A stretch of DNA of 64,000 nucleotides from Arthrobacter gengyunqii (GCF_023022985.1 NZ_CP095461.1:3534001-3598000); one strand, 5' to 3'. Shown: positions 44,363-53,420, counted from the first letter of the stretch. The notes: generated by a model from the sequence alone, not told the origin. Numbers and translations are program-made.

Positions 44363-44857
44363 ATGGGACACATTGGATCCTATGTATGGGAGCTGCGGCA
44401 GAAAGTGGGAAACCGGCAGCTTCTGCTGCCGGGGGCGCAGGTCCTGGTGTTGCGCACCGACGGCACAGCCCTGCTTCAGCGGCGTGTGGACAACGGCGTC
44501 TGGGAACTTCCCGCGGGAGCCTGCGAGCCGGGCCAGAGTTTCGTCGGAGCAGCTGTCGCCGAACTTTTTGAAGAGACCGGCATCCGCGCGGACCCCGGCG
44601 ATTTGGTGGCCTTTGCCAGTCTTTCCGATCCGGACCTGCATCAGCTGGAGTATCCCAACGGTGACCGGGTGCATGCCTTTGCGCTCTGCTTCTGCCTGAC
44701 CGGCTGGGAAGGATCCGTAATCCCTGAACAGTCCGAGGTGGCTGAGATTGGCTTCTTTCCGCTGACCCGGATTCCGGAGCCGGTCCACCCGCCCACGCGC
44801 GAAGTCCTCCAGCTCTACGCGCAGTACCTGCGGACGGGAGCATTTCAGGCCCGGTGA
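44363..44857 (+). CDS. Nudix hydrolase with degenerate Nudix box
   Basis: A 164-residue Nudix-fold protein: GAQVLVLRTDGTALLQRRVD, VWELPAGACEPGQSFVGAAV and AELFEETGIRADPGDLVAFA. In the Nudix box GX5EX7REUXEEXGU the first Glu is Gln (PGQS) and the Arg is Ala (AELFEETG); the ExxEE core Glu residues remain. Catalysis may be kept but substrate handling altered. Cytoplasmic; substrate unknown. Confidence 0.85.
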   Translation: MGHIGSYVWELRQKVGNRQLLLPGAQVLVLRTDGTALLQRRVDNGVWELPAGACEPGQSFVGAAVAELFEETGIRADPGDLVAFASLSDPDLHQLEYPNGDRVHAFALCFCLTGWEGSVIPEQSEVAEIGFFPLTRIPEPVHPPTREVLQLYAQYLRTGAFQAR

Positions 44858-44927
44858 CTGCGGGAACATGGGAATTCGCCACCACTTTGGGCATTCAAAC
44901 CGGTCGCCTATCCGGCAGACTGGTCCC

Positions 44928-45422
44928 ATGACCACGGGGGAAGAGACGCAACCAAGAACGTTCCGCGCTGCAATGCCCCTGCGCTACCGGCTGGTCCTGG
45001 GCGTCCTGGGGTTCACCGGCGCGGCCGGCTGTGTGCTGGCCGTCGCCGAGGGCGGACGGGCCGGCCTCATCACCGGTGCGGCCGTGGCCGGCCTCTTTCT
45101 CGCCGTCATCATGATCACCGTTCGCCTCCACGTCGGTGAAGACAGCCTGCGGATCCGTGTGGCCGGAGTTTTCTCAACCGAGGTTCCCTACCGGGAGATG
45201 ACCGCCGTCTCCCGGGGTCCCGTGACCGGCATGCGTTACGGCATGGGGCTGCGGATCCTGCCTGATGGCACCGGCTACCTGGTGGGCGGCCCGTCGGTCC
45301 TGATCGAATGCCGGACCGGAAACGTGCTCGTGTCCTGCAGCCATCCTGATCAGTTGCTCGCCGCCCTCGCTCCGAGGCTTTCCGCCAATCAGGCGGCGAA
45401 GTTCAGACGGCGGCGAAGCTAG
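44928..45422 (+). CDS. Small membrane protein with PH-like C-terminal domain
   Basis: A 164-residue protein. Two helices, YRLVLGVLGFTGAAGCVLAV and AGLITGAAVAGLFLAVIMIT, are followed by a beta-rich part (LHVGEDSLRIRVAGVFSTEV, YLVGGPSVLIECRTGNVLVS, HPDQLLAALAP), which resembles DUF3093/PH-like domains. The ATG at 44928 is chosen because the longer frame upstream has no match. No assigned function. Converges with the aldo-keto reductase by 4 nt. Confidence 0.65.
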   Translation: MTTGEETQPRTFRAAMPLRYRLVLGVLGFTGAAGCVLAVAEGGRAGLITGAAVAGLFLAVIMITVRLHVGEDSLRIRVAGVFSTEVPYREMTAVSRGPVTGMRYGMGLRILPDGTGYLVGGPSVLIECRTGNVLVSCSHPDQLLAALAPRLSANQAAKFRRRRS

Positions 45423-46396
45423 TAGCGGCCGCCCGACGGCGCCGGGGCGCTGTTCAGCATCATCAGGTCTTCGCCGCTGAGCATCAAATCCCCGGCGGCT
45501 ACGTTGTCCCGCAGATACTTGGGCGTTTTGGTGCCCGGAATGGGAATGATCCGCTGTCCCTGGGCCACCACCCAGGCGAGTGCCACCTGGGCGGGCGTCG
45601 CGCCCACCCATTCGGCGACGTCGTGCACCCGCTGCACAATGGCCAGGTTTGCCCGAAGGTTGTCCTGCTGGAAGCGCGGAAGCCTCCGGCGCATGTCATC
45701 GGCCGGCAACTGGTCAAAGGAGGTGAACCGGCCCGTGAGGAAGCCGCGGCCCAGCGGTGAGAACGGCAGGAACGCCATCCCGTGCTCGTCACAGTAAGGC
45801 ACGACGTCGGACAGCCGGTCACGCGTCCAGAGCGAGAGTTCGGATTGCACCGCGGTCACCGGATGCACCGCCTGCGCCAGTTCAATCTCCTCCACGCTCG
45901 CCTCCGAGATTCCGATCGCGCGGGCTTTGCCGTCCGTGACCGTCTGCGCCATGGCCGCCCAGGAATCCTCCAGCGGCACCTCAGGATCCACCCGGTGCAG
46001 GATGTACAGGTCAACGTGGTCGGTGCCCAGCCGGCGCAGACTGGCATCAATGGACGTGCGGATGTGCTCGGGACGGCCGTTCTTCACCAGACCGGGCATG
46101 GTGCCGGCGGCGGGAGCGGCGTTGCTGATTTCCAAACCAACTTTTGTGGAAAGCACCGCCCGCTCCCGGTAGCCGCCGCCCAGCGCCCGGCCCACCAGCT
46201 CCTCATTGGTGTACGGCCCGTACACATCCGCCGTGTCGATCAGCGTGGCACCCAGGTCAATGGACTCGCGGATCACCGAGATGGAGGTCTCCTCGTCCCG
46301 TTTGGCCTCCATGTCGTAGGCGTAAGTCATGCCCATGCAGCCCAGGCCAATGACACCGACCTCCGGTCCGTTGGTTCCCAGCGTGGTGGTGCGCAT
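45419..46396 (-). CDS. Aldo/keto reductase
   Basis: A 325-residue (beta/alpha)8 NADPH oxidoreductase. The catalytic tetrad: Asp in TLIDTADVYGPYTNEELVGR, Tyr in the same block (VYGPYT), Lys in VLSTKVGLEI and His in LYILHRVDPEVPLE. The cofactor end is IPIPGTKTPKYLRDNVAAGD (the IPGTK motif). Fits the AKR subfamily related to general stress protein 69 (YhdN-like). Start ATG 46396. Substrate unknown. Confidence 0.9.
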   Translation of the reverse strand: MRTTTLGTNGPEVGVIGLGCMGMTYAYDMEAKRDEETSISVIRESIDLGATLIDTADVYGPYTNEELVGRALGGGYRERAVLSTKVGLEISNAAPAAGTMPGLVKNGRPEHIRTSIDASLRRLGTDHVDLYILHRVDPEVPLEDSWAAMAQTVTDGKARAIGISEASVEEIELAQAVHPVTAVQSELSLWTRDRLSDVVPYCDEHGMAFLPFSPLGRGFLTGRFTSFDQLPADDMRRRLPRFQQDNLRANLAIVQRVHDVAEWVGATPAQVALAWVVAQGQRIIPIPGTKTPKYLRDNVAAGDLMLSGEDLMMLNSAPAPSGGRY

Positions 46397-46527
46397 AGCA
46401 GGCTCCTCTGATGGTTCGGCGTCGGCCGGTCAGCCCTCAAACACGGGCCATCTCAAGGCTAGGAGGCCGGGCCTGTCTGCGGGAAGGGCTCGCGGACCGG
46501 CAGCGCGGGAGAGGGGAGCTTAAAGCG

Positions 46528-46567
46528 AAGGTGCCGCCCTCCTCCGCTCGGAGAAGGACGGCACCTT
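46528..46567. terminator. Stem-loop downstream of the MMPL gene
   Basis: AAGGTGCCG (46528-46536) pairs with CGGCACCTT (46559-46567), with further partial pairing inside. It lies 25 nt from the MMPL stop on the opposite orientation and probably terminates that operon. Confidence 0.7.
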
Positions 46568-46591
46568 TGGTGCTGCGGCAGGTGAGGCAGA

Positions 46592-49168
46592 TCAGCCGCG
46601 GGCAGTCACGCCGTTGGCCGCATCCGTTTCAGCCGAAGCGGAACCTGCTGTTCCGCCGGAACCCTCAGCGATCTCCCCCGTCTCGTGCGGGTGGCGTCGC
46701 TCCAGGGAGGCACCCTCGACGTCGACGTCGGGCAGGATCTTGTCCAGCCACTTCGGCAGCCACCAGGCCTTGTCTCCGACCAGGTGCATCAGCGCCGGAA
46801 TCAGCAGCATGCGGACCACAAAGGCATCCAGCAGGACGCCGAACGCCAGCGCAAAGCCGATGGGCCGGATCATGGTGCTGTGCGAGAAGATGAAGCCACC
46901 GAACACTGACGCCATGATGATCGCGGCGGCCGTGACCACCGAGCGTCCCGCACGGACGCCCTGGGCGACGGCGAGGCGCGCCGGCGCTCCGTGGGCGTAG
47001 GCCTCGCGCATGCCCGAGCCAAGGAAGAGCATGTAGTCCATGGCCAGCCCAAACAGGATGCCCACCAGGATGGTCGGCAGGAAGCTCAGGACTGGACCGG
47101 GAGTCTCCACGCCGAAGACCGCGGAGAGCCAGCCCCACTGGTAGATCGCGACGACTCCGCCGAGGGCAGCGAAGTAGGACAGGATGAAGCCGAGCGTGGC
47201 GATCACCGGAACAAAGATGGACCGGAACACCAGGATCAGAATCAGCAGCGAGAGTCCCACCACAACGCCGAGGTAGATCGGCAGCGCGTCGGACAGCTTG
47301 TCCGAAATGTCGATGTTGCCGCTGGCGGAGCCGGCCACGCCGATCTCGTATTCACCGTTCAGCGGTGACATGTCCCGCAGCGTGTGCACGAGGGTCTCTG
47401 TCGATTCGCTGGTGGGGCCTTCTTTCGGAACAACCTGGAAGGCGGACACGGTCCGGTCCTCCGAGGAACCGATCGGAGCAACCGCAGCCACGTCGTCCTG
47501 GTCAAAGATCGTGCGGGCAATTTCGGCCTGCGCGGACAGTTCCTCTTCCTCGGTGGGCTCACCCGGCAGCTCGGCTACCACCAGCAGGGTGCCGTTCTGT
47601 CCCTCGCCGAACTTTTCGGAGACGGCGGCGTAGGCCTGGTACTGGCTGGAGTCATGCGCCTCGGCTGAGCCGTCCGGCAGATTCTGCCGCAGGTCCAGCG
47701 CCGGGATGGCGATGAGCAGCAGGGCTGCAATCGAGGCCACCACGGTAAGGACGGCACGGCCGGTTCCCATGACCTTGGCCGTGACCGTTTCCGGACGGCC
47801 GCTTCCGGCGGCGTCGGAAGCGGAGCCGGCAGGGGCCGTGTGGGAGGCAAGGGCCGTACGTTCCTTGCGGCTGAGGACGCGCATTCCGGCGATCTTCAGC
47901 AGTGCCGGGGTCAGCGTGACGGCAATCAGCACGGCGATGGCCACGCATGCTGCGCCCACGGTGCCCATCAGGCCCAGGAACGGAATGCCGGTGACGTTCA
48001 GGGCCAGCAGTGCAATGAACACGGTGGCTCCGGCGAACACCACCGCGTTGCCGGAGGTGCCGTTGGCCAGGGCGATGGACTCCTGCAGGGTATAACCGGC
48101 CTTCAGCTGGCGCCGGTGACGGTTGACGATGAACAGGGCGTAGTCAATGCCCACGGCCAGGCCGAGCATCAGCCCGAGCACGGGGGTAATCGACGCCATT
48201 TCGACGACGCCGGAGAAGGCCAGCGCGCCCAGGGCGCCAATACCGACGCCGATCAGTGCAGTCAGCAGTGGCAGACCGGCGGCGATGAAGCTGCCAAGCA
48301 TGACCACCAGAACGACGGCGGCGACCACCAGGCCCACCACCTCGCCAATACCGAAGAGGCTGGGGACGGCGGCGGCGATGTCGGCGGAGAAGTTCACCTT
48401 CACACCGTCAATCGGGGAGTCTTCGAAGGCCGCCACGAGGGCGTCCTTGGTCTCCTGCGTGATTTCCATCTGGGTGTCGCTGAAGACCACGTTCACCACG
48501 GCCGCACTGCCGTCTTCGGATACCGTGCGGATTTCGCGGGCCATCTCCAGCAGCTCGGCGCCCTGCTCGGCCGGCAGCGCCTGCGCTTCAAGCTCTGCGG
48601 CTCCGGCATCCAGTTCCGTCCGGCTGGCGTCCAGCTGAGCCTGCTGCGCGTCGAGTCCGGCGAGCATTTCCGCCGGGGCTCCGGCAGCTTCAGCCTGGGC
48701 ACGCGCTTCATCCAGCTGCGCCTGGCCGGCGTCCAGCTGGTCCCGTGCTTCTTCCAGCTGGGCGCGCCCGGCATCGATCTGTGCCTGCCCCTCGGCCAGC
48801 TGCTGTCCCTGTGCGGCCCGCTCAGCCTCGGTGGCAAAGGGGTCGACGACGGTTTCCACGCCGTCGAGGTCTGCCGCCTTGGTGACCAGCGCTGAAATTT
48901 CCTGCCGCTGTTCGTCGGTGAAGGAAGAGTCGTCCTCGGTTTGGACAATGACCGAGCCCGAGCCGCCGGAGGCCTGCGGGAGCTTTTCCTGAAGGCGCTC
49001 GGTGACCTGCGTGGTGGGGGTGTTCGGGATGGAAAACGAGGTCGCGAGCGTACCGCCGAAGAGCGCGAACGCTCCTCCGGCGATCACGAGCACAGCGATC
49101 CAGGCCGCTAGCACGGTGCGGGCTCGGCGCGCGGCCGCCCGACCGAGTCGGTAGAGGAATTCAGCCAT
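46592..49168 (-). CDS. MMPL family RND-type exporter with large coiled-coil extracytoplasmic insert
   Basis: An 858-residue membrane transporter. N-terminal helix VLAAWIAVLVIAGGAFALFG, then an extracytoplasmic domain that includes long Gln/Leu/Ala-rich heptads (QLAEGQAQIDAGRAQLEEAR, DQLDAGQAQLDEARAQAEAA and more), then helices such as VVGLVVAAVVLVVMLGSFIA, MASITPVLGLMLGLAVGIDY (Asp in helix 4, proton relay) and the second half ALPIYLGVVVGLSLLILILV, LSFLPTILVGILFGLAMDYM. The actinobacterial MMPL family exports lipids or drugs. The ATG at 49168 has AGGA 6 nt upstream. It forms an operon with the TetR gene, which lies just upstream on the same strand. Confidence 0.93.
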   Translation of the reverse strand: MAEFLYRLGRAAARRARTVLAAWIAVLVIAGGAFALFGGTLATSFSIPNTPTTQVTERLQEKLPQASGGSGSVIVQTEDDSSFTDEQRQEISALVTKAADLDGVETVVDPFATEAERAAQGQQLAEGQAQIDAGRAQLEEARDQLDAGQAQLDEARAQAEAAGAPAEMLAGLDAQQAQLDASRTELDAGAAELEAQALPAEQGAELLEMAREIRTVSEDGSAAVVNVVFSDTQMEITQETKDALVAAFEDSPIDGVKVNFSADIAAAVPSLFGIGEVVGLVVAAVVLVVMLGSFIAAGLPLLTALIGVGIGALGALAFSGVVEMASITPVLGLMLGLAVGIDYALFIVNRHRRQLKAGYTLQESIALANGTSGNAVVFAGATVFIALLALNVTGIPFLGLMGTVGAACVAIAVLIAVTLTPALLKIAGMRVLSRKERTALASHTAPAGSASDAAGSGRPETVTAKVMGTGRAVLTVVASIAALLLIAIPALDLRQNLPDGSAEAHDSSQYQAYAAVSEKFGEGQNGTLLVVAELPGEPTEEEELSAQAEIARTIFDQDDVAAVAPIGSSEDRTVSAFQVVPKEGPTSESTETLVHTLRDMSPLNGEYEIGVAGSASGNIDISDKLSDALPIYLGVVVGLSLLILILVFRSIFVPVIATLGFILSYFAALGGVVAIYQWGWLSAVFGVETPGPVLSFLPTILVGILFGLAMDYMLFLGSGMREAYAHGAPARLAVAQGVRAGRSVVTAAAIIMASVFGGFIFSHSTMIRPIGFALAFGVLLDAFVVRMLLIPALMHLVGDKAWWLPKWLDKILPDVDVEGASLERRHPHETGEIAEGSGGTAGSASAETDAANGVTARG

Positions 49169-49208
49169 GAGAGTCCTAACAGGGGGTGGAAAGGGAAGAG
49201 GGCGGGAT

Positions 49209-49886
49209 TTAGGCCATAAGTCTGGGTGGCTTGGTGTGGCTGGGTGGTGCTGATTCGGCGCCGTGGCCGTCCCGGACTGCTCCGATGAGCTGCTCCAGGT
49301 GCCGTGCCCAGACGCGCCGGGAGTCGGGTGTGTCCACGGCGCCGGTTTCTGCAGCCCAGTGCTGGTAAAGCACTGCCACTCCACCGGCGACGGATCCCAC
49401 CAGGAGGTGGACGGCAAGCTTGTCTGCATCCGGACGGCGGCGAAGCATGGCAGCAAGAAGCCTGTTGCTCACCTCGGTGAACACACGGATTATCATCAGT
49501 GCCTGACGGGGTGACGGATCTTCAGTGGGACCGCCCAGCATCCGGGTCAGGTATGCCAGGGGGGTCACCAGATCAGTGGAGCGGAACGCGGCCGCCACTT
49601 CCTCCATCATGGAACCTTCGGTGCCATCGCCGTTGGGCGGCACCGCGGCCAAAGTCTCTACGACGGCATTAAGTGCGTCACCGCAGACCTTCGTGACTAC
49701 TTCATCGACGGACGAAAAGTGGTTGAAGACGGTACGCCGGGAAAGGTCAGCGCGCTCCGCCAGCTCGTCTACGGTGAAGTCCGTGCCGGACCGCTCCTCC
49801 ATCAGGGCCGCAGCGGCATCGACAATGGCTTGCCGGTGGCGGGTCTTGAGGGCAGCACGGCGGTCGGGAGAAGCTTCTGGAGACAC
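49209..49886 (-). CDS. TetR family regulator of the MMPL exporter
   Basis: A 225-residue protein. The HTH is RQAIVDAAAALMEERSGTDF, TVDELAERADLSRRTVFNHF with recognition helix LSRRTVFNHFSSVDEVVTKV. GTG start at 49886. A perfect inverted repeat lies directly upstream, at -8 to -33 of the start, ideal for autorepression. It is the first gene of the operon ending with the MMPL exporter, 40 nt apart. Ligand is probably a drug or lipid-like substrate of the exporter. Confidence 0.9.
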   Translation of the reverse strand: MSPEASPDRRAALKTRHRQAIVDAAAALMEERSGTDFTVDELAERADLSRRTVFNHFSSVDEVVTKVCGDALNAVVETLAAVPPNGDGTEGSMMEEVAAAFRSTDLVTPLAYLTRMLGGPTEDPSPRQALMIIRVFTEVSNRLLAAMLRRRPDADKLAVHLLVGSVAGGVAVLYQHWAAETGAVDTPDSRRVWARHLEQLIGAVRDGHGAESAPPSHTKPPRLMA

Positions 49887-49893
49887 ATTTCTA

Positions 49894-49919
49894 CACTAAG
49901 TGCACTGATGCACTTAGTG
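49894..49919. promoter_or_regulatory. TetR operator: perfect inverted repeat
   Basis: CACTAAGTGCA (49894-49904) and TGCACTTAGTG (49909-49919) are perfect 11-bp arms with a CTGA spacer, immediately upstream of the TetR start. Each half is itself close to palindromic. The likely operator for self-regulation of the TetR-MMPL operon. Confidence 0.75.
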
Positions 49920-50007
49920 CAATTTCCGCCGGCCGGCTTTTATAGGGGGCGTGAATGCCTTAGAACGGGAGCTCGGCAGCCACTGCTGAGGTCGCAGCAG
50001 AAAGGTT

Positions 50008-50043
50008 CCGCGGGTCGGGAGCCATGCTGCTGCCGACCCGCGG
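50008..50043. terminator. Stem-loop downstream of the FAD monooxygenase gene
   Basis: CCGCGGGTCGG (50008-50018) pairs perfectly with CCGACCCGCGG (50033-50043), loop 14 nt. It lies 8 nt beyond the monooxygenase stop codon and separates it from the TetR-MMPL operon. Confidence 0.7.
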
Positions 50044-50051
50044 GGAAAGGT

Positions 50052-51614
50052 TTAGGAAACCTGTACGGGAGACAGGCTCAGCCTTGGCAGATAGGCCTGC
50101 AGGCCGTCAATCGCCTGGGACTCATCGCCGGCCGGAACAGCAGCTGCCACGTACCGGTCGGGGCGCACGATCAGGGAGATGCCGCTTCCTGCGAGGGCGG
50201 TGAAAGCACCTGCAGTGTCCGTGACCGTGACCGGAGCACTGTTTTCTCCGGACGGTCCGGCGAACGGCTGCACTTCGAAGCTGCCTGCCTGTCCGGCGGG
50301 GAAGCGCAGCACCGCCCAGCCGGCGCCGAGCAGCGCGTCGAGTGCGGCGGTTTCTCCGGACCGAAGGCGCACCTCGGGCTGTGAGAGCGAACGCCCGACC
50401 AGTGCCGCGGCCGACTTGGACAACCCGGCCGCGGGGGCAACCACGCAGCCGCTGCGGAAATAGGGCTGCTTCAGGAACTTCATGCCGGTCAGCCACCGCT
50501 TGGCTGCGGGAACGATGCCCGACGCCGTGACCACCGCATCCCGGACCGCTGTCAGGACCGGGTGGACGTTCATGACTACTGCGCCGATCCGCTGGGAAAG
50601 CCGGACCATGTCCACGGCATGCGGGCGGCGTTCGGCCTGGTAGGTGTCCACGAGTGCGTCGGTTCCCTCCCCGCGGACCGTGGCGGCGAGCTTCCAGGCC
50701 AGGTTGGCGACGTCGCGCACACCCGCGTTGAGCGCCTGCCCGGCGAAGGGCGGCATCATATGGGCGGCGTCTCCCGCCAGCAGCACATGGCCCGCCCGGT
50801 AATTCAGGGCAACCCGTGAATGAGCCACGTAAACCGCGGCGCGGCGGATGTCCTCCTCCTCGATGCGGCGGAACGGTGCAATCAGCGCCTGGATGGCCGC
50901 CGGTGTGGTGACCTGGGCGGCCTCCTCGCCCGGCAACAGCATGAACTCATAACGGCGGCGACCCTGAACCCCGGGGACCACAACCACCGGCCGGCTGCCG
51001 TTGCAGTGGAACTCGGCGAACTTCTCCGGCTCCCCCGGGTTGTTGACGGTATCCACGACGATCCATTTCTGGACCTGAGTGGAGCCTTCCATGGGAATGC
51101 CCAGCTGTGAGCGCACGGGGCTGCGGCCGCCGTCGCAGGCCACCACCCACTTGGCGCGGACGGTGGACTTTCCGGCGTCGTCGATAAGAACGGTGTCCAC
51201 ATAGTCGGGGCCGTCGCTGATGCGGAAAGCCTCGGTGTTGAACCGCAGATCGATCAGCGGGCGCTGCCGGGCAGCCTCGAGCAGAAGACTCTCCAGCACC
51301 GGCTGATCAAACTGCGACTTGCCTGGTTGACCGAGCCGGGGTGCCGCCGGCCGCACCGCGGCCAGCAACTGTCCCCGGCGGCCAAAGTAACGGGCACCCG
51401 TGTCCATGAGCATTTCGGGTGCCAGACGGTCCATGATGCCGATTTCCGCCATGACCCGCAGCGACTCATCGGTGATGCTGATGGCGCGCGGCTCGTCGCT
51501 GGTGCCGGGATGCCGCTCCGCGAGAAGCACCCGCAGGCCCTGGTCCGCGAGCAGGTTCGCCGCGGTCAAGCCCACGGGGCCGGCTCCGATAACGAGTACG
51601 TCGGTCTCGATCAT
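50052..51614 (-). CDS. FAD-dependent aromatic ring monooxygenase (MhpA/PheA type)
   Basis: A 520-residue flavoprotein hydroxylase. DVLVIGAGPVGLTAANLLAD is the GxGxxG FAD site, WVVACDGGRSPVRSQLGIPM the DG motif, and GHVLLAGDAAHMMPPFAGQA with LNAGVRDVANLAWKLA the GD motif typical of MhpA-like phenol hydroxylases. A C-terminal thioredoxin-like domain follows. It uses NAD(P)H and oxygen to hydroxylate a phenolic ring. The ATG at 51614 has GGATGGAAC upstream. It is the second gene of an operon with the FAH-family hydrolase. Substrate may be hydroquinone or another phenol; unproven. Confidence 0.92.
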   Translation of the reverse strand: MIETDVLVIGAGPVGLTAANLLADQGLRVLLAERHPGTSDEPRAISITDESLRVMAEIGIMDRLAPEMLMDTGARYFGRRGQLLAAVRPAAPRLGQPGKSQFDQPVLESLLLEAARQRPLIDLRFNTEAFRISDGPDYVDTVLIDDAGKSTVRAKWVVACDGGRSPVRSQLGIPMEGSTQVQKWIVVDTVNNPGEPEKFAEFHCNGSRPVVVVPGVQGRRRYEFMLLPGEEAAQVTTPAAIQALIAPFRRIEEEDIRRAAVYVAHSRVALNYRAGHVLLAGDAAHMMPPFAGQALNAGVRDVANLAWKLAATVRGEGTDALVDTYQAERRPHAVDMVRLSQRIGAVVMNVHPVLTAVRDAVVTASGIVPAAKRWLTGMKFLKQPYFRSGCVVAPAAGLSKSAAALVGRSLSQPEVRLRSGETAALDALLGAGWAVLRFPAGQAGSFEVQPFAGPSGENSAPVTVTDTAGAFTALAGSGISLIVRPDRYVAAAVPAGDESQAIDGLQAYLPRLSLSPVQVS

Positions 51615-51670
51615 GCTGTTCCATCCATCCATAGTCGTGGCAGGCAGGCCGTGCGGCGGGGCTCCGCGGA

Positions 51671-52534
51671 TTAGTCGACCAGTTCAACCGTGTTGCGCAG
51701 GGTGCCCAGCCCGGTGATTTCCACTTCAACGACGTCGCCGGCGGAAAGCAGCCCGGAAGGAACCATGAAGCGTCCCACTCCGCCGGGGGTGCCCGTGACG
51801 ATGACATCGCCCGGAGAGAGCCGGGTAAAACCGGTGACGTAGGAGATCAGCTGCGGGATGGTGAAGTAGAGGTCGGCAACGGAGGCTTTCTGCCGGACAT
51901 CGCCGTTGACCCGGGTCTCCAGCGTGAGCTCGTTGACGTCACCGAGGTCTGCTGCCGGAACCAGGTAGGGCCCGAACCCGCCGGTGCCGGGGAAGTTCTT
52001 GCCCGGAGTCCACTGCGTGGCGGCCAGCTGCCAGTCCCGCGCGCTGAAGTCGTTGTATGCCGCGTAGCCAGCGACGTGGTCAAAGGCGTCCGCTTCGGCA
52101 ACGTGGAACCCTTCCTTGCCGATCACGAGCGCCATTTCACCCTCATAGTCGAATTCATTCGTCGACGCGGGCATCTGGGCCGGCTGCAGGTGGCCCATCT
52201 GCGAGTCCGCGAAGCGGGTGAAGATGGTCGGAGCCTTCTGCTCCTTCTGGTGCTCGGCCTTGCCGGTTTCCTTCTGGTGGCTGCGGTAGTTCACGCCGAT
52301 GCAGATGATCTTGCCGGGGTGGGTGATGGAGGGAAGGAATTCGATCTCTGCTTCCGGACGAGCCGGGGCGTTCCGGAATTCTTCACCGACGGTGCCAAAA
52401 ATTCCGCGTTCGACGGCGGCACCCAGTGAGGGGGCGAGGTTCAGGCCGGAGGGTCCGAGATCGTAGGCGGTTCCCTCACTCACGATGCCCCAGGTGTGCG
52501 ATCCGTCGGCTGCAACATAGCTTGCGTAATTCAT
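51671..52534 (-). CDS. Fumarylacetoacetate hydrolase family protein
   Basis: A 287-residue FAH-family enzyme. The N-terminal cap (MNYASYVAADGSHTWGIVSE) leads into the core with ICIGVNYRSHQKETG (catalytic His), FDYEGEMALVIGK (metal Glu pair) and GYAAYNDFSARDWQ (Asp). GTPGGVGRFMVPSGLL ends the substrate loop. Such enzymes cleave fumarylpyruvate, fumarylacetoacetate or decarboxylate oxo-acids from ring cleavage. AAAGGAAG lies 6 nt before the ATG at 52534. It begins an operon with the ring hydroxylase and is divergent from GntR-1. Confidence 0.92.
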   Translation of the reverse strand: MNYASYVAADGSHTWGIVSEGTAYDLGPSGLNLAPSLGAAVERGIFGTVGEEFRNAPARPEAEIEFLPSITHPGKIICIGVNYRSHQKETGKAEHQKEQKAPTIFTRFADSQMGHLQPAQMPASTNEFDYEGEMALVIGKEGFHVAEADAFDHVAGYAAYNDFSARDWQLAATQWTPGKNFPGTGGFGPYLVPAADLGDVNELTLETRVNGDVRQKASVADLYFTIPQLISYVTGFTRLSPGDVIVTGTPGGVGRFMVPSGLLSAGDVVEVEITGLGTLRNTVELVD

Positions 52535-52656
52535 GGTCTTCCTTTCATTGCGGCGGAACCGCCGCTGGTCGCCTGCTTCACCCGGAAGATCCGTGGGCTG
52601 GTCGGCGGAGTTTGCGGGCAGGTGAGATGTAGAACACATTATTTTATGGATAGTAG

Positions 52657-52683
52657 ATAAGTCAAACTAGAATATATTCTTTG
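52657..52683. promoter_or_regulatory. Shared 27-bp element, copy A, upstream of GntR-1
   Basis: ATAAGTCAA (52657-52665) is followed by an 18-bp part ending in the 12-bp palindrome AGAATATATTCT (52669-52680). At 61427-61453 the same ATAAGTCAA and 12 of the next 18 bases recur, 21 of 27 overall. It lies between the FAH gene and GntR-1, in an AT-rich promoter, so it is the likely binding site for one or both GntR paralogues. Confidence 0.6.
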
Positions 52684-52739
52684 TTGTCTTCATGCGTTTA
52701 TGGTTAAGGCCGCAGTCAACACAAGGAGTTAGGGCAGAC

Positions 52740-53420
52740 ATGTCGGAAGCCGGATCGCGGATCATCAGTTCCATTCGGCGCGCCATTCTCAACGGAGAAT
52801 GGGTGCCGGGCGGCAAACTTCAGCCTGCCGCCCTGGCAGCGCAGTTCGGCACGAGCACCACGGTTGTTCGTGAAGCCTTGGCCCGGCTGGCGGGCGACGG
52901 CCTGGTGACGTCCGAGCGCAACCGCGGGTTCTTCGTCCAGCAGCTGGATCTCCGCCAGCTCCGGGACATCACCGAACTGCGGTGTGTCTCGGAGGGGCTC
53001 GCCGCCGGCCTGTCCGTGGAACGGGGGGACCTGCAGTGGGAGTCGGACCTGATCGCCGCTCACCACCAGCTTTCGCGCGCACCGCGCCGGGCCCCCTCGG
53101 ACCCGGCCCGCATCACCGATGAATGGGCGTACGCCCACAAGCAGTTCCATGCCAAACTCCTCCACGCCTGTGACTGCCCGCCCATGACCAAGCTGGCCGC
53201 TGACCTGGCAGACTCCACCGAGCTCTACCGGCGCTGGGCCGCCCCTTCAACAGCGGCCGCCGTCCGCGACGTCGAGCAGGAACACCGCGACATCCTCGAA
53301 GCGGCGCTTGACCGGGATGCCGCAAAACTGGCGGCCCTGCTGCGCTCCCATTACGAGGCCACGGTGCAGGTGGTGCTGGACGCGGGCCTGGTGGCCGACG
53401 TTGCTCCGGTGGGCAGCTAG
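52740..53420 (+). CDS. GntR family regulator (FadR subfamily, FCD domain), paralogue 1
   Basis: A 226-residue GntR protein. Winged helix: SIRRAILNGEWVPGGKLQPA, FGTSTTVVREALARLAGDGL with the signature TVVREAL, wing VTSERNRGFFVQ. The FCD effector domain covers about 85-215, with His metal ligands in EWAYAHKQFHAKLLHACDCP and EQEHRDILEA and LLRSHYEATV. It is a clear paralogue of the GntR gene at 61475. Divergent from the FAH/monooxygenase operon. Effector likely an aromatic metabolite. Confidence 0.92.
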   Translation: MSEAGSRIISSIRRAILNGEWVPGGKLQPAALAAQFGTSTTVVREALARLAGDGLVTSERNRGFFVQQLDLRQLRDITELRCVSEGLAAGLSVERGDLQWESDLIAAHHQLSRAPRRAPSDPARITDEWAYAHKQFHAKLLHACDCPPMTKLAADLADSTELYRRWAAPSTAAAVRDVEQEHRDILEAALDRDAAKLAALLRSHYEATVQVVLDAGLVADVAPVGS

